Positions 39,540-51,000 are shown, counted from the first letter of the stretch. The stretch: 64,000 nucleotides of DNA from UBA5069 sp963773745 (GCA_963773745.1 CAVZCL010000012.1:124001-188000), one strand, 5' to 3'. Notes: generated by a model from the sequence alone, not told the origin. Translations and numbers: made by a program.

Positions 39540-40283
39540 CTAACGCCCCATGGCCCACCGCCAGGATCTGCCAATCAGCACCCACTGCCCCATGGCAAGC
39601 ACAAACAAGAGGATGGTGGACGCAATTGCGCCCAGCGTTGTGTACCACGGCAGGTTGGCGCGCACCACATCCATGCCCTGCTGCGTGTTGGCAATCAGCT
39701 GCGCAGATTCGTTAAGCTGCGCCCGCGACGCATCAATGTCTTGCGATATCTGCGTGGTTGCGGCAATGATGCCTTCGCCATCGCTTTCGGCAATGCGCGT
39801 GCTCAGCTCTGCCATGCCGTCATGCACCTGCTGCAGCTGCGCGCCCACCACATCAAGCTGTGGCGTGAAAGTGGGCACATGAATGCCGGGCGTCCGATTG
39901 AGACCCACGAGGGTGGAATTGAAGGCCTGCATGGCGCTGTAGACGCCGCCCACAACCTCCTCCGTGTGGCGCACCGCCGGCGCGACATCATCAACCACTG
40001 TCGCCTGCAAAGCAACTGCTGCGGGGCTGTCGCCATTTGCAGCAATTTCCTCGGCCGAGGCGGTGATTTCGTCGATGGTGGCCTGCACGCCTCTCAACGT
40101 CTCGTCAACCGAGTCCAGACCGGTAACCGCAAGGCCCAGATAGTTTTCAGCGGAGAGCAGCAGCGCGTCGGCGCCCTCGTCCAGGGCGGATTTGCCAAAC
40201 CATGTGCCAAGAATGCCGCCGGCAACGAGCAAAAAAACAACCACCGCCAGAATGAGCACGATCCAACCAAAGAAGCGTTTCAC
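39540..40283 (-). CDS. Membrane protein with two terminal membrane segments and a central coiled-coil-like domain
   Basis: About 247 residues: an N-terminal membrane segment (FFGWIVLILAVVVFLLVAGG), a long helical extracytoplasmic part with heptad-like repeats (SVDETLRGVQATIDEITASAEEIA) and a C-terminal membrane segment (LGAIASTILLFVLAMGQWVL). This resembles methyl-accepting or septation-type helical rods but has no signalling motif. GTG 40283 is proposed; the upstream in-frame ATG is inside fabI. It begins 16 bases after the fabI stop, so it is probably in the same operon. Function unknown. Confidence 0.65.
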   Translation of the reverse strand: MKRFFGWIVLILAVVVFLLVAGGILGTWFGKSALDEGADALLLSAENYLGLAVTGLDSVDETLRGVQATIDEITASAEEIAANGDSPAAVALQATVVDDVAPAVRHTEEVVGGVYSAMQAFNSTLVGLNRTPGIHVPTFTPQLDVVGAQLQQVHDGMAELSTRIAESDGEGIIAATTQISQDIDASRAQLNESAQLIANTQQGMDVVRANLPWYTTLGAIASTILLFVLAMGQWVLIGRSWRWAMGR

Positions 40284-40299
40284 GCTGCAGGGTCTTCTT

Positions 40300-41100
40300 T
40301 CAGGCTTGTGGCTGCTCGTTGAGCATGGCGGGATCGACTGCACCCATGATGTTGAAGCCACCGTCCACAAAGAGCACCTCACCCGTGATGCTTTTGGCCC
40401 AGTCGCTCAGGAGGAAGCGCGCAGCGTCGCCCACATTGTCCTGCGTCACGTTGCCCAGCGGAGCCACTTGCCCCACCAGTTTGAGACTGTTGCGGAAGCC
40501 GCTGACACCCGAGGCGGCCAGCGTCTTGATCGGGCCGGCGCTGATTGCATTTACGCGAATGCGATCCTTGCCCAGGTCCCACGCCAGATAGCGCACGCTC
40601 GCCTCCAGCGCTGCCTTGGCCACCCCCATGACGTTGTAATTGGGCGTCACCTTCTCGGCCCCGTAATAGGTGAGCGTCACAATTGAACCGCCGTTGGGCA
40701 TGAGCGGCCGCGCCCGGCGCGCAAGCGCAACCAGGCTGTAGACGGAGACATCCATGGCAATGCGGAAACCTTCGCGGCTGGTGTCGCTGAAGCGCCCGCC
40801 CAGTTCCTCGCGCGGTGCAAAGGCAATCGCGTGCACCAGAAAATCAAGCGTGCCGAAATGAGCGGCAATGTCGGTAAAGAGTGCGTCCACCGCGGCTTCA
40901 TTTGTCACGTCGCACTCGCGCACGAACTTGCTGCCAATGCTTTCGGCCAGCGGATCGACACGCTTCTTGAGAATCTCGCCTGCGTAGCTGAAACCGAGTT
41001 CGGCCCCCTCCTCGTGCAGCGCCTGGCTAATGCCCCATGCGATGCTGTCCTTATTGGCCAACCCAAAGATCATGCCCTTCTTGCCAGTGAACAATCCCAT
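40300..41100 (-). CDS. fabI: Enoyl-ACP reductase (NADH), FabI type
   Basis: FabI reduces enoyl-ACP in the last step of each fatty acid elongation cycle. The 266-residue short-chain dehydrogenase has IFGLANKDSIAWGI (modified nucleotide-binding motif of FabI), the HAIAFAPREELGG region, and the catalytic YYGAEKVTPNYNVMGVAKAAL with the Tyr-x6-Lys spacing, followed by ISAGPIKTLAASGV. ATG 41100 follows GAGGAG. A 438-base region upstream separates it from tyrS. Confidence 0.95.
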   Translation of the reverse strand: MGLFTGKKGMIFGLANKDSIAWGISQALHEEGAELGFSYAGEILKKRVDPLAESIGSKFVRECDVTNEAAVDALFTDIAAHFGTLDFLVHAIAFAPREELGGRFSDTSREGFRIAMDVSVYSLVALARRARPLMPNGGSIVTLTYYGAEKVTPNYNVMGVAKAALEASVRYLAWDLGKDRIRVNAISAGPIKTLAASGVSGFRNSLKLVGQVAPLGNVTQDNVGDAARFLLSDWAKSITGEVLFVDGGFNIMGAVDPAMLNEQPQA

Positions 41101-41538
41101 GGTGCGCTCCTCACCCTCCGTAGTTTGCTGGTTCATCAAGTTGCAGCAGCGGCCTGTAGCTGCCATCTTTGGCTTGACTGAGTCACTACTGCCGGGGACA
41201 GACAATCCCTCGCGTACGATTTGGCCGTAAGGAACTATAACCAACGGCGGCCGCGTTTCGGAGGGAAACTTCACTGCCGGTCCACCCGTCTCGAGAAAAG
41301 CTTGCGAATTGTGCAAGCGCTTAACTTCCGCTTCGTGTACGCTACACCGACGTTAAGCCCACTTATAGGGAACTCAGCCGAAACTTGTCGAAAATCCACT
41401 TTACAACGCCCAAATGGTGTGCTATATTGATGCCAGAACTGCTCGATATCGCACTGCGGCTTGCCGCTTCGGGGGAAGTGCGAAATCGAGCAGTTTCTGT
41501 TTGCCCTTTTCTCACGTCCCCAGCCCCGACATCAATCC
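41101..41538. other. Intergenic region between tyrS and fabI
   Basis: It holds a hairpin at 41437-41495 (19-base arms, one mismatch), a short hairpin GCTTGCGAATTGTGCAAGC at 41300-41318, and on the minus strand a TATAAG box (41364-41369) that could serve fabI. I see no gene. Confidence 0.45.
41437..41495. repeat. Inverted repeat downstream of tyrS
   Basis: Arms AACTGCTCGATATCGCACT (41437-41455) and its complement with one mismatch (41477-41495), 21-base spacer. It could act as a terminator for tyrS, but there is no U-tract on that strand. Confidence 0.65.
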
Positions 41539-42771
41539 CTACTTCGCGTCTACGCGCAGGAACTTGCGCTTCCCAATCTGCAGCACCTGCTCGTGCGCAG
41601 AGGGCTCAATGCGCGCGTCCACCGCCTCAACGGTCGCACCATCAAGGCGCACGCCCCCCTGCTCAATCAGGCGGCGCGCCTCCCCTTTGCTCTTCACAAT
41701 CCCAGTCTCCAGCAACAGGTCAACAAGCGCCGTTGGCGTCACAATGCGTGTGCTGGGGGCATCACTGGGCGCCGCGCCTTCATGCATCTTGCGCGCATCG
41801 TCGGCCGCCCGCTGCGCCTCATCGTCATCGTAGAAGATGCTCACAATTTCGCGCGCCAGCTTGTGCTTCAGGTCGCGCATCTCCAGCGCGCCCGATTCCA
41901 CTGCGGCCATGTCGGCGTCAATGCTCGCCTGATCCCAGCGTGTGGCCAGCTCTGCATAGCTGCGCACGACGTTGTCCGGCAGATTCAGCACCTTGGTAAA
42001 GATGACGCCCGGCGTCTCATTGATCCCGATCGAGTTGCCGGTGGACTTGCTCATGCGCAGCGTGCCGTCGGTGCCCACCAAAATCGGCACAGTCAGCACA
42101 ATCTGCGGGCGCATGCCGTGCGCCTCCATGAGCTTCCGTCCCGCCATGAGGTTGAAGAGTTGCTCGGTGCCACCGACCTGCACGTCGGTCTCCAGCGCCA
42201 CTGCATCGTAGCCCTGCATCAGCGCGTAGAAGAACTCCTGCAGGCCAATTGCGTCGCCCTTGGCATAGCGCTTGGAGAAGTTGTCGCGCGCCAGAAACTG
42301 CTGCACTGTGAAGTTGCTTGCCAGCTGCACCACGTCGGCAAAGTCGAGCTTGCTCAGCCATTCATGGTTGTATTTGACGGTCGTCTTGTCGCGATCAAGC
42401 AGGCGGAAGACCTGCTCGGCATAGGTGCCCGCTTTGGCGACCGATTCGTCGAGCGACTGCTGCTTGCGCGCCGAATCCTTGTCGCTGGCGTCTCCCACCA
42501 TGCCGGTGAAGGTGCCAATGAGAAAGGTGACGTCGTGGCCCAGATCCTGAAACTGGCGCAGCTTGCGCATGGTTAGCGTGTGGCCCAGATGCAGGTCCGG
42601 CGATGAGGGATCATAGCCGCAGTAGATGCGCAGCGGGCGGCCCGTGGTGTAGCTCTCCTGCAGCCGGTCGTGGAGTTCCTTCTCCATGCTGGCGAAGGTG
42701 CCTGCGTCACCAAAGTCGATGCCGCGCATGAGAATGCGCATCTGCTGCTCTACGGGTGGAAACGATGCCAT
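41539..42771 (-). CDS. tyrS: Tyrosyl-tRNA synthetase (TyrZ-like)
   Basis: Class I synthetase charging tRNA-Tyr. The 410-residue protein has the HIGH-like HLGHTLTMRKLRQFQDLG, the tyrosine-site block GYDAVALETDVQVGGTEQLFNLM, the KMSKS-like RMSKSTGNSI, and a C-terminal S4 RNA-binding domain (GEARRLIEQGGVRLDGATV). Length and the first motif favour the TyrZ subgroup over the E. coli type. ATG 42771 follows GAGG at about 11 bases. No T-box leader is recognisable in the 131 bases upstream. Confidence 0.95.
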   Translation of the reverse strand: MASFPPVEQQMRILMRGIDFGDAGTFASMEKELHDRLQESYTTGRPLRIYCGYDPSSPDLHLGHTLTMRKLRQFQDLGHDVTFLIGTFTGMVGDASDKDSARKQQSLDESVAKAGTYAEQVFRLLDRDKTTVKYNHEWLSKLDFADVVQLASNFTVQQFLARDNFSKRYAKGDAIGLQEFFYALMQGYDAVALETDVQVGGTEQLFNLMAGRKLMEAHGMRPQIVLTVPILVGTDGTLRMSKSTGNSIGINETPGVIFTKVLNLPDNVVRSYAELATRWDQASIDADMAAVESGALEMRDLKHKLAREIVSIFYDDDEAQRAADDARKMHEGAAPSDAPSTRIVTPTALVDLLLETGIVKSKGEARRLIEQGGVRLDGATVEAVDARIEPSAHEQVLQIGKRKFLRVDAK

Positions 42772-42902
42772 ACGGTCAGAACCTCGATTGGCTGGTGCAG
42801 CAACAACAGGCTGCGTCACGAAACGTGAAAAACCAGCCGCGACGCACGATCTTAATGCGCCGCGGCCTCTGAAGCACTCTTTGCGACTGCAACAATAGAA
42901 CC

Positions 42903-44012
42903 CTACTTGCCAAGCGGGGTCGCGTCAACCACAGCGCCGAGGCCATTCACCTCCACCCGCCAGCGGCTTTGCGGCACGCAGTACGCATAGTTTTCGGATG
43001 ATAACCTGAAGGTGTAGCTGTCGCCGTCGACTTGTGCCGTGCAGTGGAAGCTCTCGCTCCGCTCCCCTTCCTTGCGATCTTCGCCATCCGCGGCCCTGGC
43101 CAGCAGAGGCCACTGCGGCAGCAGATCGTCACCGCTCGCCGTCAGCGTGTCAACCACCACCCACGCGTTGCTCGTATAGGTGCACCTGGGCGCAAAAACC
43201 TGGTATTCGCAATCCTGAACAACGTTGCCGTAGCCTGTGCCTGTGTCCACTGTGTATGGCGTGCCGCAGACTTCGACAGCGCCCGGCACGGCTTCATCCA
43301 GCGTCTCGAAGAGCTCGTCGCTGCACGCGAGCAGCGTTGCGCCATCAGGCACATCGCTCCGCCAGGCGCGCTGCTCTACGGGCACAAAACCAAGCACCTC
43401 GATGGAGCGCTCCCACTCGCCACCCGTTACAACGGCTGTAAGGTCACTGGAGCGCGAGCTGAGCCATGCAAAGAGGCCGATTCCCACCACCAGCAGCGCA
43501 CCCAGCGCCCAAATCCACCAGACTGCCGCAAAGCCCCGTTTGGCCGCCACCGGCTGGGGCATCCCTTGCGCCGCGCCGGCGCGCTGTTGGAGCGGCGCGC
43601 CGCATTTGGCGCACATGTGCGCGGCACCCGTGTTCTTTGCGCCGCAAACGTGGCACGAAACCTCGGCCGGCGCATCTGTTGCCAGTGCGCCAAGATTGGC
43701 GCCGGCTGCGCGCGCGGTTGCACCCTGGAGCGGTGCGTGGCACTGCACGCACGCACCTGCCGTGGCTGCGTTGCGCGCCCCGCAGAAGGGGCACTGCACG
43801 TCCGGACCGGCGGCCACCCGCGCTTTGACCTGCGCAGCTTCGGGATCATCCAGCCCAACAACCTTGCCCTGCGTCGGGGCCTCGAATTTGGCATTGGCCG
43901 GCTGCGGCGCGCCACAGCCCGGGCATACCATCGTCCGGCCGCCGCTGCGTGTGCCGCAGGTGGGGCAAGTCCATTCCAACTCGACGTATCCGACCTGCTT
44001 TGGTTTCGCCAT
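42903..44012 (-). CDS. Membrane protein with three N-terminal zinc ribbons
   Basis: A 369-residue protein. Residues 15-33 (CPTCGTRSGGRTMVCPGCG), 74-91 (CPFCGARNAATAGACVQC) and 119-138 (CHVCGAKNTGAAHMCAKCG) are CxxC...CxxC zinc ribbons, separated by Ala/Pro linkers. One membrane segment follows at about 162-184, then an extracytoplasmic domain of about 180 residues with several Cys and no known fold (GEWERSIEVLGFVPVEQRAW). This looks like a cytoplasmic scaffold or sensor tied to an outside domain. It precedes tyrS on the same strand, with 131 bases between. Confidence 0.7.
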   Translation of the reverse strand: MAKPKQVGYVELEWTCPTCGTRSGGRTMVCPGCGAPQPANAKFEAPTQGKVVGLDDPEAAQVKARVAAGPDVQCPFCGARNAATAGACVQCHAPLQGATARAAGANLGALATDAPAEVSCHVCGAKNTGAAHMCAKCGAPLQQRAGAAQGMPQPVAAKRGFAAVWWIWALGALLVVGIGLFAWLSSRSSDLTAVVTGGEWERSIEVLGFVPVEQRAWRSDVPDGATLLACSDELFETLDEAVPGAVEVCGTPYTVDTGTGYGNVVQDCEYQVFAPRCTYTSNAWVVVDTLTASGDDLLPQWPLLARAADGEDRKEGERSESFHCTAQVDGDSYTFRLSSENYAYCVPQSRWRVEVNGLGAVVDATPLGK

Positions 44013-44141
44013 GACACGGGGCTACTGGGTTGACGCTCGGCGAACCGTGCGCAGCTTTACTGATGACGCCAGTGTACGTTTGCCCGTGCCCTCTGTCAAA
44101 ATGACCACCAGAGTCTGACAGCGCAGCGAGGGCACTGCGCA

Positions 44142-44150
44142 TGGTACAAT
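44142..44150 (+). promoter_or_regulatory. Extended -10 promoter giving a near-leaderless transcript
   Basis: TGG plus TACAAT (44145-44150) ends 6 bases before the ATG at 44157, so transcription would start about at the start codon. No ribosome site is present, consistent with leaderless translation. Confidence 0.5.
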
Positions 44151-44156
44151 CCACCC

Positions 44157-45590
44157 ATGAGCATCTCCGACTATGATCTGCACGACGGCGACGCGCAGCG
44201 GCCCGAATACGTAATCGAAGGCAACGCGTGGGACGATGCCGCGCCCTACCTTGTTCTGCGCGCCCTCGACGCCGACGCGCGCGAGGTGGGTGAGGACCCA
44301 TTTACGGTCTACAGCGCGAGCCAGTCGGGCCAACCGCCGCGGCCGGCGCAAGCCGTGGCCACCCTTGCCGATGCATTTCGCGGCCCCGAGGCGCACGCGC
44401 GTGTGGATGCAGTCCGGCGCGCGCTTGCGGCCGCCGTGCAACAGTGGTGGCGCAGCAGCGCGCTGCCCAGCGATGCGCTGCTGCGCGACGGGCTGCTTGT
44501 GCTGGAGGCAGGCAGCGCGCTCGACGAAGCGCAGCGCACGTTGCTGGCGCGCACGGCATTGGCGCGCGGCCACGGTATCTTCACCGCCCTGCGCCACCAA
44601 ACAGACCCTGAGCGTGTGGCAACACTCGTCCACGAGGCCATCATGGAGGGGGTGCTCACCCCAAACGGGCTGCGTGCACTGCTCGCCGACGAGGCGCTGG
44701 GGCCGCAGTGGGTGGCAGCGCTCTCGGTGGACCTGCGCGCCGACCTCGCGTCGCCTGCGACAGCCATGCGCGCCCAGGCTGCGCTTAACCTGATTGCCAC
44801 GGCCTTCTGGCAGAATGCGCCCGCCCCCGTCGAGGCCAGCCTGGTGGTGGACGAAGCACCGCCCGGCCGCGCATGGGTGCGTTTTGTGGTGGCGGTGTTG
44901 CTGGTGGCATCTCTGGCGCTGCTCTGGTTTTGGCGCATGCGCGCGGCAGACTACGGTGACGTGATTCGCGTGGCCGCGGGCAGCTTTCTTGTGAGCAATG
45001 CACAAGGCGCGCTGGCCCAAATAACGCTCCCCGCATTTGTGATTGACCGGCATGAAGTCACCTTCGCTGAATACGGCAAGTGCGTGCGCAGCGGCGCGTG
45101 CACATGGAATGCGCCGGCCGGCGAAGACCCGCTCACAAATCCAGCACTGGCGCAATATCCCGTCACTGGCATTGATTGGGATGCTGCGCAGCGCTATTGC
45201 GCGCACCGCGCCATGCGGTTGCCGTCGGCGGCCGAGTGGGAAGTGGCCGCGGGATTTGCGCCGGCCACCAATCGCGCCTGGCGCTTTCCGTGGGGTGAGC
45301 CATGGGAGCCCGCTTTTGTGATTGGCGGCGCTGAGAACGGCTTCACGGCAACGACAGCGGTCGGCTCGCGCGCACCACAGGGCAACAGCCCGCTTGGCGC
45401 AGCGGACATGGCAGGCAACGCCGCTGAGTGGACCTCAACGCCGCCGGCGGATGCTCTGGACGAGGCCATCGTCAAGGGCGGCTCCTTCAAGGAGACCGCG
45501 GCTGACCTTCAGGTCACCGCATTCCAGCTGCTGCCCAAAACAACCACCGCACCGTGGCTCGGCTTTCGCTGCGCGGCCAACGCTGAATAA
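44157..45590 (+). CDS. Membrane-anchored formylglycine-generating-enzyme-like (FGE-sulfatase domain) protein
   Basis: A 477-residue protein. The first 230 residues are a helical cytoplasmic part without known motif (ARVDAVRRALAAAVQQWWRS). One membrane segment follows at about 241-260. The C-terminal part is an FGE-sulfatase/SUMF1 domain of the C-type-lectin fold: VIDRHEVTFAEYGKCVRSGAC, VTGIDWDAAQRYCAHRAMRLPSAAEWE, AADMAGNAAEWTSTP, IVKGGSF, GFRCAANA. The paired active-site cysteines of true FGE enzymes are not evident, so it more likely binds than modifies. It is probably read from a leaderless mRNA. Confidence 0.75.
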   Translation: MSISDYDLHDGDAQRPEYVIEGNAWDDAAPYLVLRALDADAREVGEDPFTVYSASQSGQPPRPAQAVATLADAFRGPEAHARVDAVRRALAAAVQQWWRSSALPSDALLRDGLLVLEAGSALDEAQRTLLARTALARGHGIFTALRHQTDPERVATLVHEAIMEGVLTPNGLRALLADEALGPQWVAALSVDLRADLASPATAMRAQAALNLIATAFWQNAPAPVEASLVVDEAPPGRAWVRFVVAVLLVASLALLWFWRMRAADYGDVIRVAAGSFLVSNAQGALAQITLPAFVIDRHEVTFAEYGKCVRSGACTWNAPAGEDPLTNPALAQYPVTGIDWDAAQRYCAHRAMRLPSAAEWEVAAGFAPATNRAWRFPWGEPWEPAFVIGGAENGFTATTAVGSRAPQGNSPLGAADMAGNAAEWTSTPPADALDEAIVKGGSFKETAADLQVTAFQLLPKTTTAPWLGFRCAANAE

Positions 45591-45639
45591 GATCGCGAGC
45601 ACTCCCTCTCGAAGGCAGTTTCCCCACACCGGCAAACTA

Positions 45640-45648
45640 TGCTATAAT
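45640..45648 (+). promoter_or_regulatory. Extended -10 promoter of the CysQ-like gene
   Basis: TGC plus TATAAT (45643-45648), 79 bases before ATG 45727. The same TATGCTATAAT word appears at 53110 and 53990. Confidence 0.6.
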
Positions 45649-45726
45649 TTGGCGACTTTTTAACAAGCCTGCGGCAGAGCGCTGCCCACTGGCAGGCATT
45701 CTGCCCCCGATTTGAGGATTTGCCTG

Positions 45727-46662
<936 letters not shown>

Positions 46663-46695
46663 TCGCCACTTTGCGCGATCTCGGCAAGCTATCTG

Positions 46696-46734
46696 CAAGC
46701 GGCGGTGACTCTTCGTCACCGCCGCTTGTTTTTT
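46696..46734 (+). terminator. Rho-independent terminator after the CysQ-like gene
   Basis: A 14-bp perfect stem (46696-46709 with 46715-46728), 5-base loop, then six T. Confidence 0.9.
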
Positions 46735-46830
46735 GCTAAAATGGCTAACCAAAGACAGTGGAGCTCTGTCGTCTGTGCGGGTAAATTGGCGATATCGAAA
46801 CCGGCTACGTTTCACAGGGGGCTGACTGCA

Positions 46831-47547
46831 ATGCCAAAGCTATTCAGGTGGATTGGGTTGGGCGCGGCCGCATACGCAGGGCTGCACTGGCTGGGCACAC
46901 GCTGGGGCGCACGCGATGACGAAGTTGACGCCTCGCTGCCGGGTGACGATGTAATACCCCACCCGAACCTCGAGACGACACATGCCATTACGATTGCAGC
47001 GCCGCCGGAGGCGGTTTGGCCCTGGATTGCGCAGGGCGGCTATGGTCGGGGCGGCTGGTACAGTGACTCGTGGCTCGATCCGCTGGTGATCGGCGTGCTG
47101 CGTTTGATGACGCCCGCCGGCAAGCCGACGCCGACGCTGCCACCACCCAGCGCCGACAGGATACTCGCGGAATATCAAACACCCGCGCCGGGCGACATCA
47201 TTCCCGACGGCCCGCCGGAGACCGCTTGGTTTCGCGTTGTCGCGGTTGAACCGAACAGCCACTATGTGCTCCACTCAACCACGCATATCGAATACCTGAC
47301 CCCTGGGCCCCTGCAGGGCACACAGAGAGCGCTTCGGGGCGATTTCACCTGGGTCTTTGCGCTGAAGTCAATCAATGGCAACAGCACCCGCCTGCTGCTG
47401 CGCACACGTATGCATGCCACGCCCCGTTCCATGCTCAGGCTCATGCTGCCTTTCTTGCTGGCTGGCGATTTTGCACAGGCACGTGCAATTCTCAACGGCA
47501 TCAAGGTGCGCGCCGAACGAAAACAGGCGGAACCACAAAGGGGGTAA
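46831..47547 (+). CDS. SRPBCC-superfamily protein with N-terminal hydrophobic segment
   Basis: A 238-residue protein: N-terminal hydrophobic stretch (LFRWIGLGAAAYAGLHWLG), then a helix-grip (START/SRPBCC-like) domain starting at HAITIAAPPEAVWPWIAQGG, with GRGGWYSDSWLDPLV and VFALKSINGNSTRLLLRTRM as the later strands. Such domains bind lipids or other hydrophobic ligands. No catalytic residue set is evident. The start ATG 46831 is chosen because the hydrophobic segment begins there; no good ribosome site. Confidence 0.7.
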   Translation: MPKLFRWIGLGAAAYAGLHWLGTRWGARDDEVDASLPGDDVIPHPNLETTHAITIAAPPEAVWPWIAQGGYGRGGWYSDSWLDPLVIGVLRLMTPAGKPTPTLPPPSADRILAEYQTPAPGDIIPDGPPETAWFRVVAVEPNSHYVLHSTTHIEYLTPGPLQGTQRALRGDFTWVFALKSINGNSTRLLLRTRMHATPRSMLRLMLPFLLAGDFAQARAILNGIKVRAERKQAEPQRG

Positions 47548-48033
47548 AACGCGTCCCTGCTCACCGCCCTCGCGTTGCTGCCGTGCAGGACACGCATTTA
47601 GCCGCTCCGGCGTGATTTCCACGCCGGAGACGCGGACTGCAACCTCACCACCGGCCCCCTCACTGCTGAAAAGGGGAGAGAAGCGCACAACAGTTGCAGG
47701 GCGCCGCTCCTGGCGTAACGCCGTAGCTTTCTCCCCTCTCCGCATGGCTTTGCGTGATACACATCGCGTTTGAGAGTCGGTCCTCGCGCCGCTGCCGCAC
47801 TCCCGCTTTCACGCACGGATAGACGAGCGCGCCGCCACCGTGCTACAATGGCCACGGCACACGCTGCCAGTGGGCGCGCCCACTGGCAGCTTGCCGGCCC
47901 TCCACCCGCTACAGCGCGGCCGGCCCTGCTTCATCCATCAACGCACCCATAATCACAAAACCACCTTCCCCCTTTCATCGTGCCGTCGCCCAACATCGCA
48001 GCACGCACAGCATAAGGCAACGAGGAGATCGTT
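47548..48033. other. Intergenic region before the first cell-wall protein gene
   Basis: No gene is supported. It contains CGCCGGAGACGCGGAC-like fragments near 47622 that resemble family A repeats, a perfect palindrome at 47864, an extended -10 (TGC plus TACAAT, 47842-47850) and the ribosome site GAGGAG at 48022-48027. Confidence 0.6.
47864..47891. repeat. Perfect 28-bp palindrome
   Basis: GCTGCCAGTGGGCG and its complement directly abutting, just after a candidate promoter (47842-47850) and 142 bases before the gene at 48034. It could be an operator or a leader hairpin. Confidence 0.7.
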
Positions 48034-51000
48034 ATGCCGCGCCATCTTCTGGACAGTGAATTCATCTTCGGCATCCACGAACCTGGTGGTGAGAACCACA
48101 TGCTCGAATTGGGGCGTCCCGGCTGGATTGTCTTCACCGAAGGGATTGGCGCGGACCCGAATGACATGAGCGGGCGCGATTACCGCCCCTGGACGGACAA
48201 GGGGCTGGGCGTGATCGTGCGCCTCAACAACGGCTACAGCCCGGCGGGGACAATCCCAAACCAAGCGCGCTACGCCGAATTTGCGGCGCGCTGCGCCAAC
48301 TTTGTGAAGAACAGCCCCGGTTGCAAGATTTGGATTATCGGCAACGAGATGAATTTTGCAATTGAGCGCCCGGCGGCCTCTGCGCCCGCCTATGAGCGCC
48401 CAACGCAGCCGCCAAGCCCACTTCCTCCCGGCGAACCTTCAGCGCCGCCACCGGAGAGCGGCACCCCCGGCGGCAGCTGGCTGGACTGGTTCAAGCGCAC
48501 GATTCGGCCCAGCGGCTCCGGCGCCCCCAACGGCCCTACCGAGCCTGTGGGCCACGACGCGCCATCCCGCTTCAACGTCATCAATGCGCCCGAGAGCGCT
48601 GCCCCCAAGCCTCTGCCCCCCAATGTTGATGCCGTCAGCGCCGATGCTGCCATGCTCTCCGACGGCGGCGGCGAAGTGATTACCCCCGAAATGTACGCAC
48701 GTTGCTACAAGCTCTGCCGCGACCGCATTCAGGGCATGCAGGGCCACGGCACCGACAAGGTCGTCATTGGCGCAGTGGCCCCGTGGAACAATCAGACGCG
48801 CTACCCGGGCAACGAAAATGGTGACTGGGCCAAGTACTTCAAGGACATTCTGCTCGAGATTGGTGCGGACCACTGTGACGGCATCACAATCCACACATAT
48901 ACGCACGGACAGGACGCCAATCTCGTCACCGCTGAAGACAAGATGGCGGAGCCCTTCCAGAACCGCTACTACCACTTTCGCGCCTATCAGGACTTCATGC
49001 GCGCCGTGCCCACCACCATGCGCCACCTGCCTGTTTACCTCACGGAGACCGATCAGGACAACGAGTGGCTGGACCGCAACATCGCATGGGTGCAGCGCGC
49101 CTACGGTGAAATCAACTGGTGGAACCGGCAGACGGGCAACCAGCAGATTCATTGCTGCGTCCTCTATCGCTGGCCGAAGATTGACAAGTGGTACATTGAG
49201 GGCAAGCAAGGGGTTATCGACGATTTCCGCGAGTCGATGAAGGAAGCGTACAAATGGCAGCGCACGGCGGCGCCGCCGCTTGCGCTCAAAGTGGGCGACA
49301 AAGTGCGCACGAAGGATTGGCTCAACCTGCGCATAGCGCCGGCGGGCGCCGTAATCGCCCAGACGCCGGCACGCGCGCTGGCCCGGATCATCAATGGCGC
49401 TGCCACCCTTGCCGAGGGCGTTTACTGGTGGAAGGTGGAGACGCCGACGCTCGACGGCACAATGCAGCCGGGCTGGCTGGCGCAGGAGAGCCCGCAGGGG
49501 CTCACGCTGCTTGAGCGAACAAACGCTGAGACGCCGCCGGTGACGCCACCCGTTACGCCGCCGCCGGTCGAACCACCGATCAGCGGCGAACCGATCAAGG
49601 TCGGCTGCACCGCACGCACGCTGGACTTCGTGCGCCTGCGCAAGAGTGCCGGCCTTACGAACAAGCCGGCCGACGACGTTGTTGCCGAAGTGCCTGCCGG
49701 CACCAACTTCAAGGTGACGGATGGGCCGGCGACTGCTGATTCGCTGCGCTGGTGGTATCTGGAGAAAGGCGTCGTGCAGGGGCAGGAACTTGAGGGGTGG
49801 ATGGCGGAAGCGGCCCCCAATGGCATCAAGCTGCTTGCGACTGTCGATGATGGCAAGGACAACGGTGGCGCGCCTGGGGACCCGGGCGACCCTGGGGGTG
49901 GCGAAGATGAGGGGCCGGTTGGCCCGCCGCCATTTGCCGTGGGCGATCGCATAATGACGGTCAACTTCGTCCGCTTCCGCAAGACGCCCGGCACGCTCTC
50001 AAAGCCGGCAGATGACGTGATCGCCGAGTTGCCCCCCAACCTGTTGGGCATTGTGCGCGGCGGCCCGCAGAATCTGGACGCCATGCGCTGGTGGGAGATT
50101 GAAATGCCGCTGGCCGGTGTGCAGCGCAAGGGTTGGGCAGGCGACCAGTCACCCGACGGCATCAAGCTGCTCGACAAAGCGCCGGCAACCGTGATACCGC
50201 CAACCGCATCCTTCGACTTCAAGGTCGGCGATCTGGTGCTGGCGCGCACCGCCGTCAATGTGCGCAAGACGCCCGGCATGTTGGGCAAGCCCGCCGATGA
50301 CCTGCTGGGCTACTTTGACACGCGCTGCACACTCAACCTGATTGATGGGCCTCGGGAGGCCGACGGCGTGCGCTGGTGGCGCGTGGGCGGCATTACACAG
50401 GCGCGCGGTGAAACGCTTGGCTGGGTTGCGGAGAAGCTGCTCGACGGTACGCTGCTCATCGGCCCGCCTGCCACGCTGCCCGGAACGGAGATTCCCAACG
50501 CCGAGCGCAAGCTCTACCTCAATGCCCCTTTCGTGGGCAGCTTTGGCATTTCGCAGCTCTGGGGCGAGAATCCGCAAATCTACAGCCGCTTCACCTACGA
50601 CGGCGTCTCGCTCAAGGGACACAACGGCATTGATTTCCTGACGCCGCTTGGCACGCCCCTGGCTGCAGTCGATGCGGGTGTTGTCGCCGACGCCATCTTT
50701 GGTGACCCGGGCGGCTTCGGCAATTACGTCAAGATCATCCATCGCTGGGGTGAGTCGCTCTATGCCCACATGGATACGATTTCGGTGACGAAGGGCAAGC
50801 AGGTGGAGAAGGGCGAAGTCTTCGGCACGTCGGGCAACACCGGTTTCAGCGGCGGCCCGCACCTGCACTTCGCAATTCGCATCAACCCGGTTGTGCGCAC
50901 AGACGGCTGGGGTGGCTTCAACGACCCGCTGCCCTACATGCGCCCCGAGGACGTGCACATGCCCTCCTACGTCCTGCACGACGTCGTCCCCACGGACAGC

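Noticed and set aside
42772..42902. T-box leader before tyrS
   Set aside because: No conserved T-box sequence or specifier loop is visible in the 131 bases.
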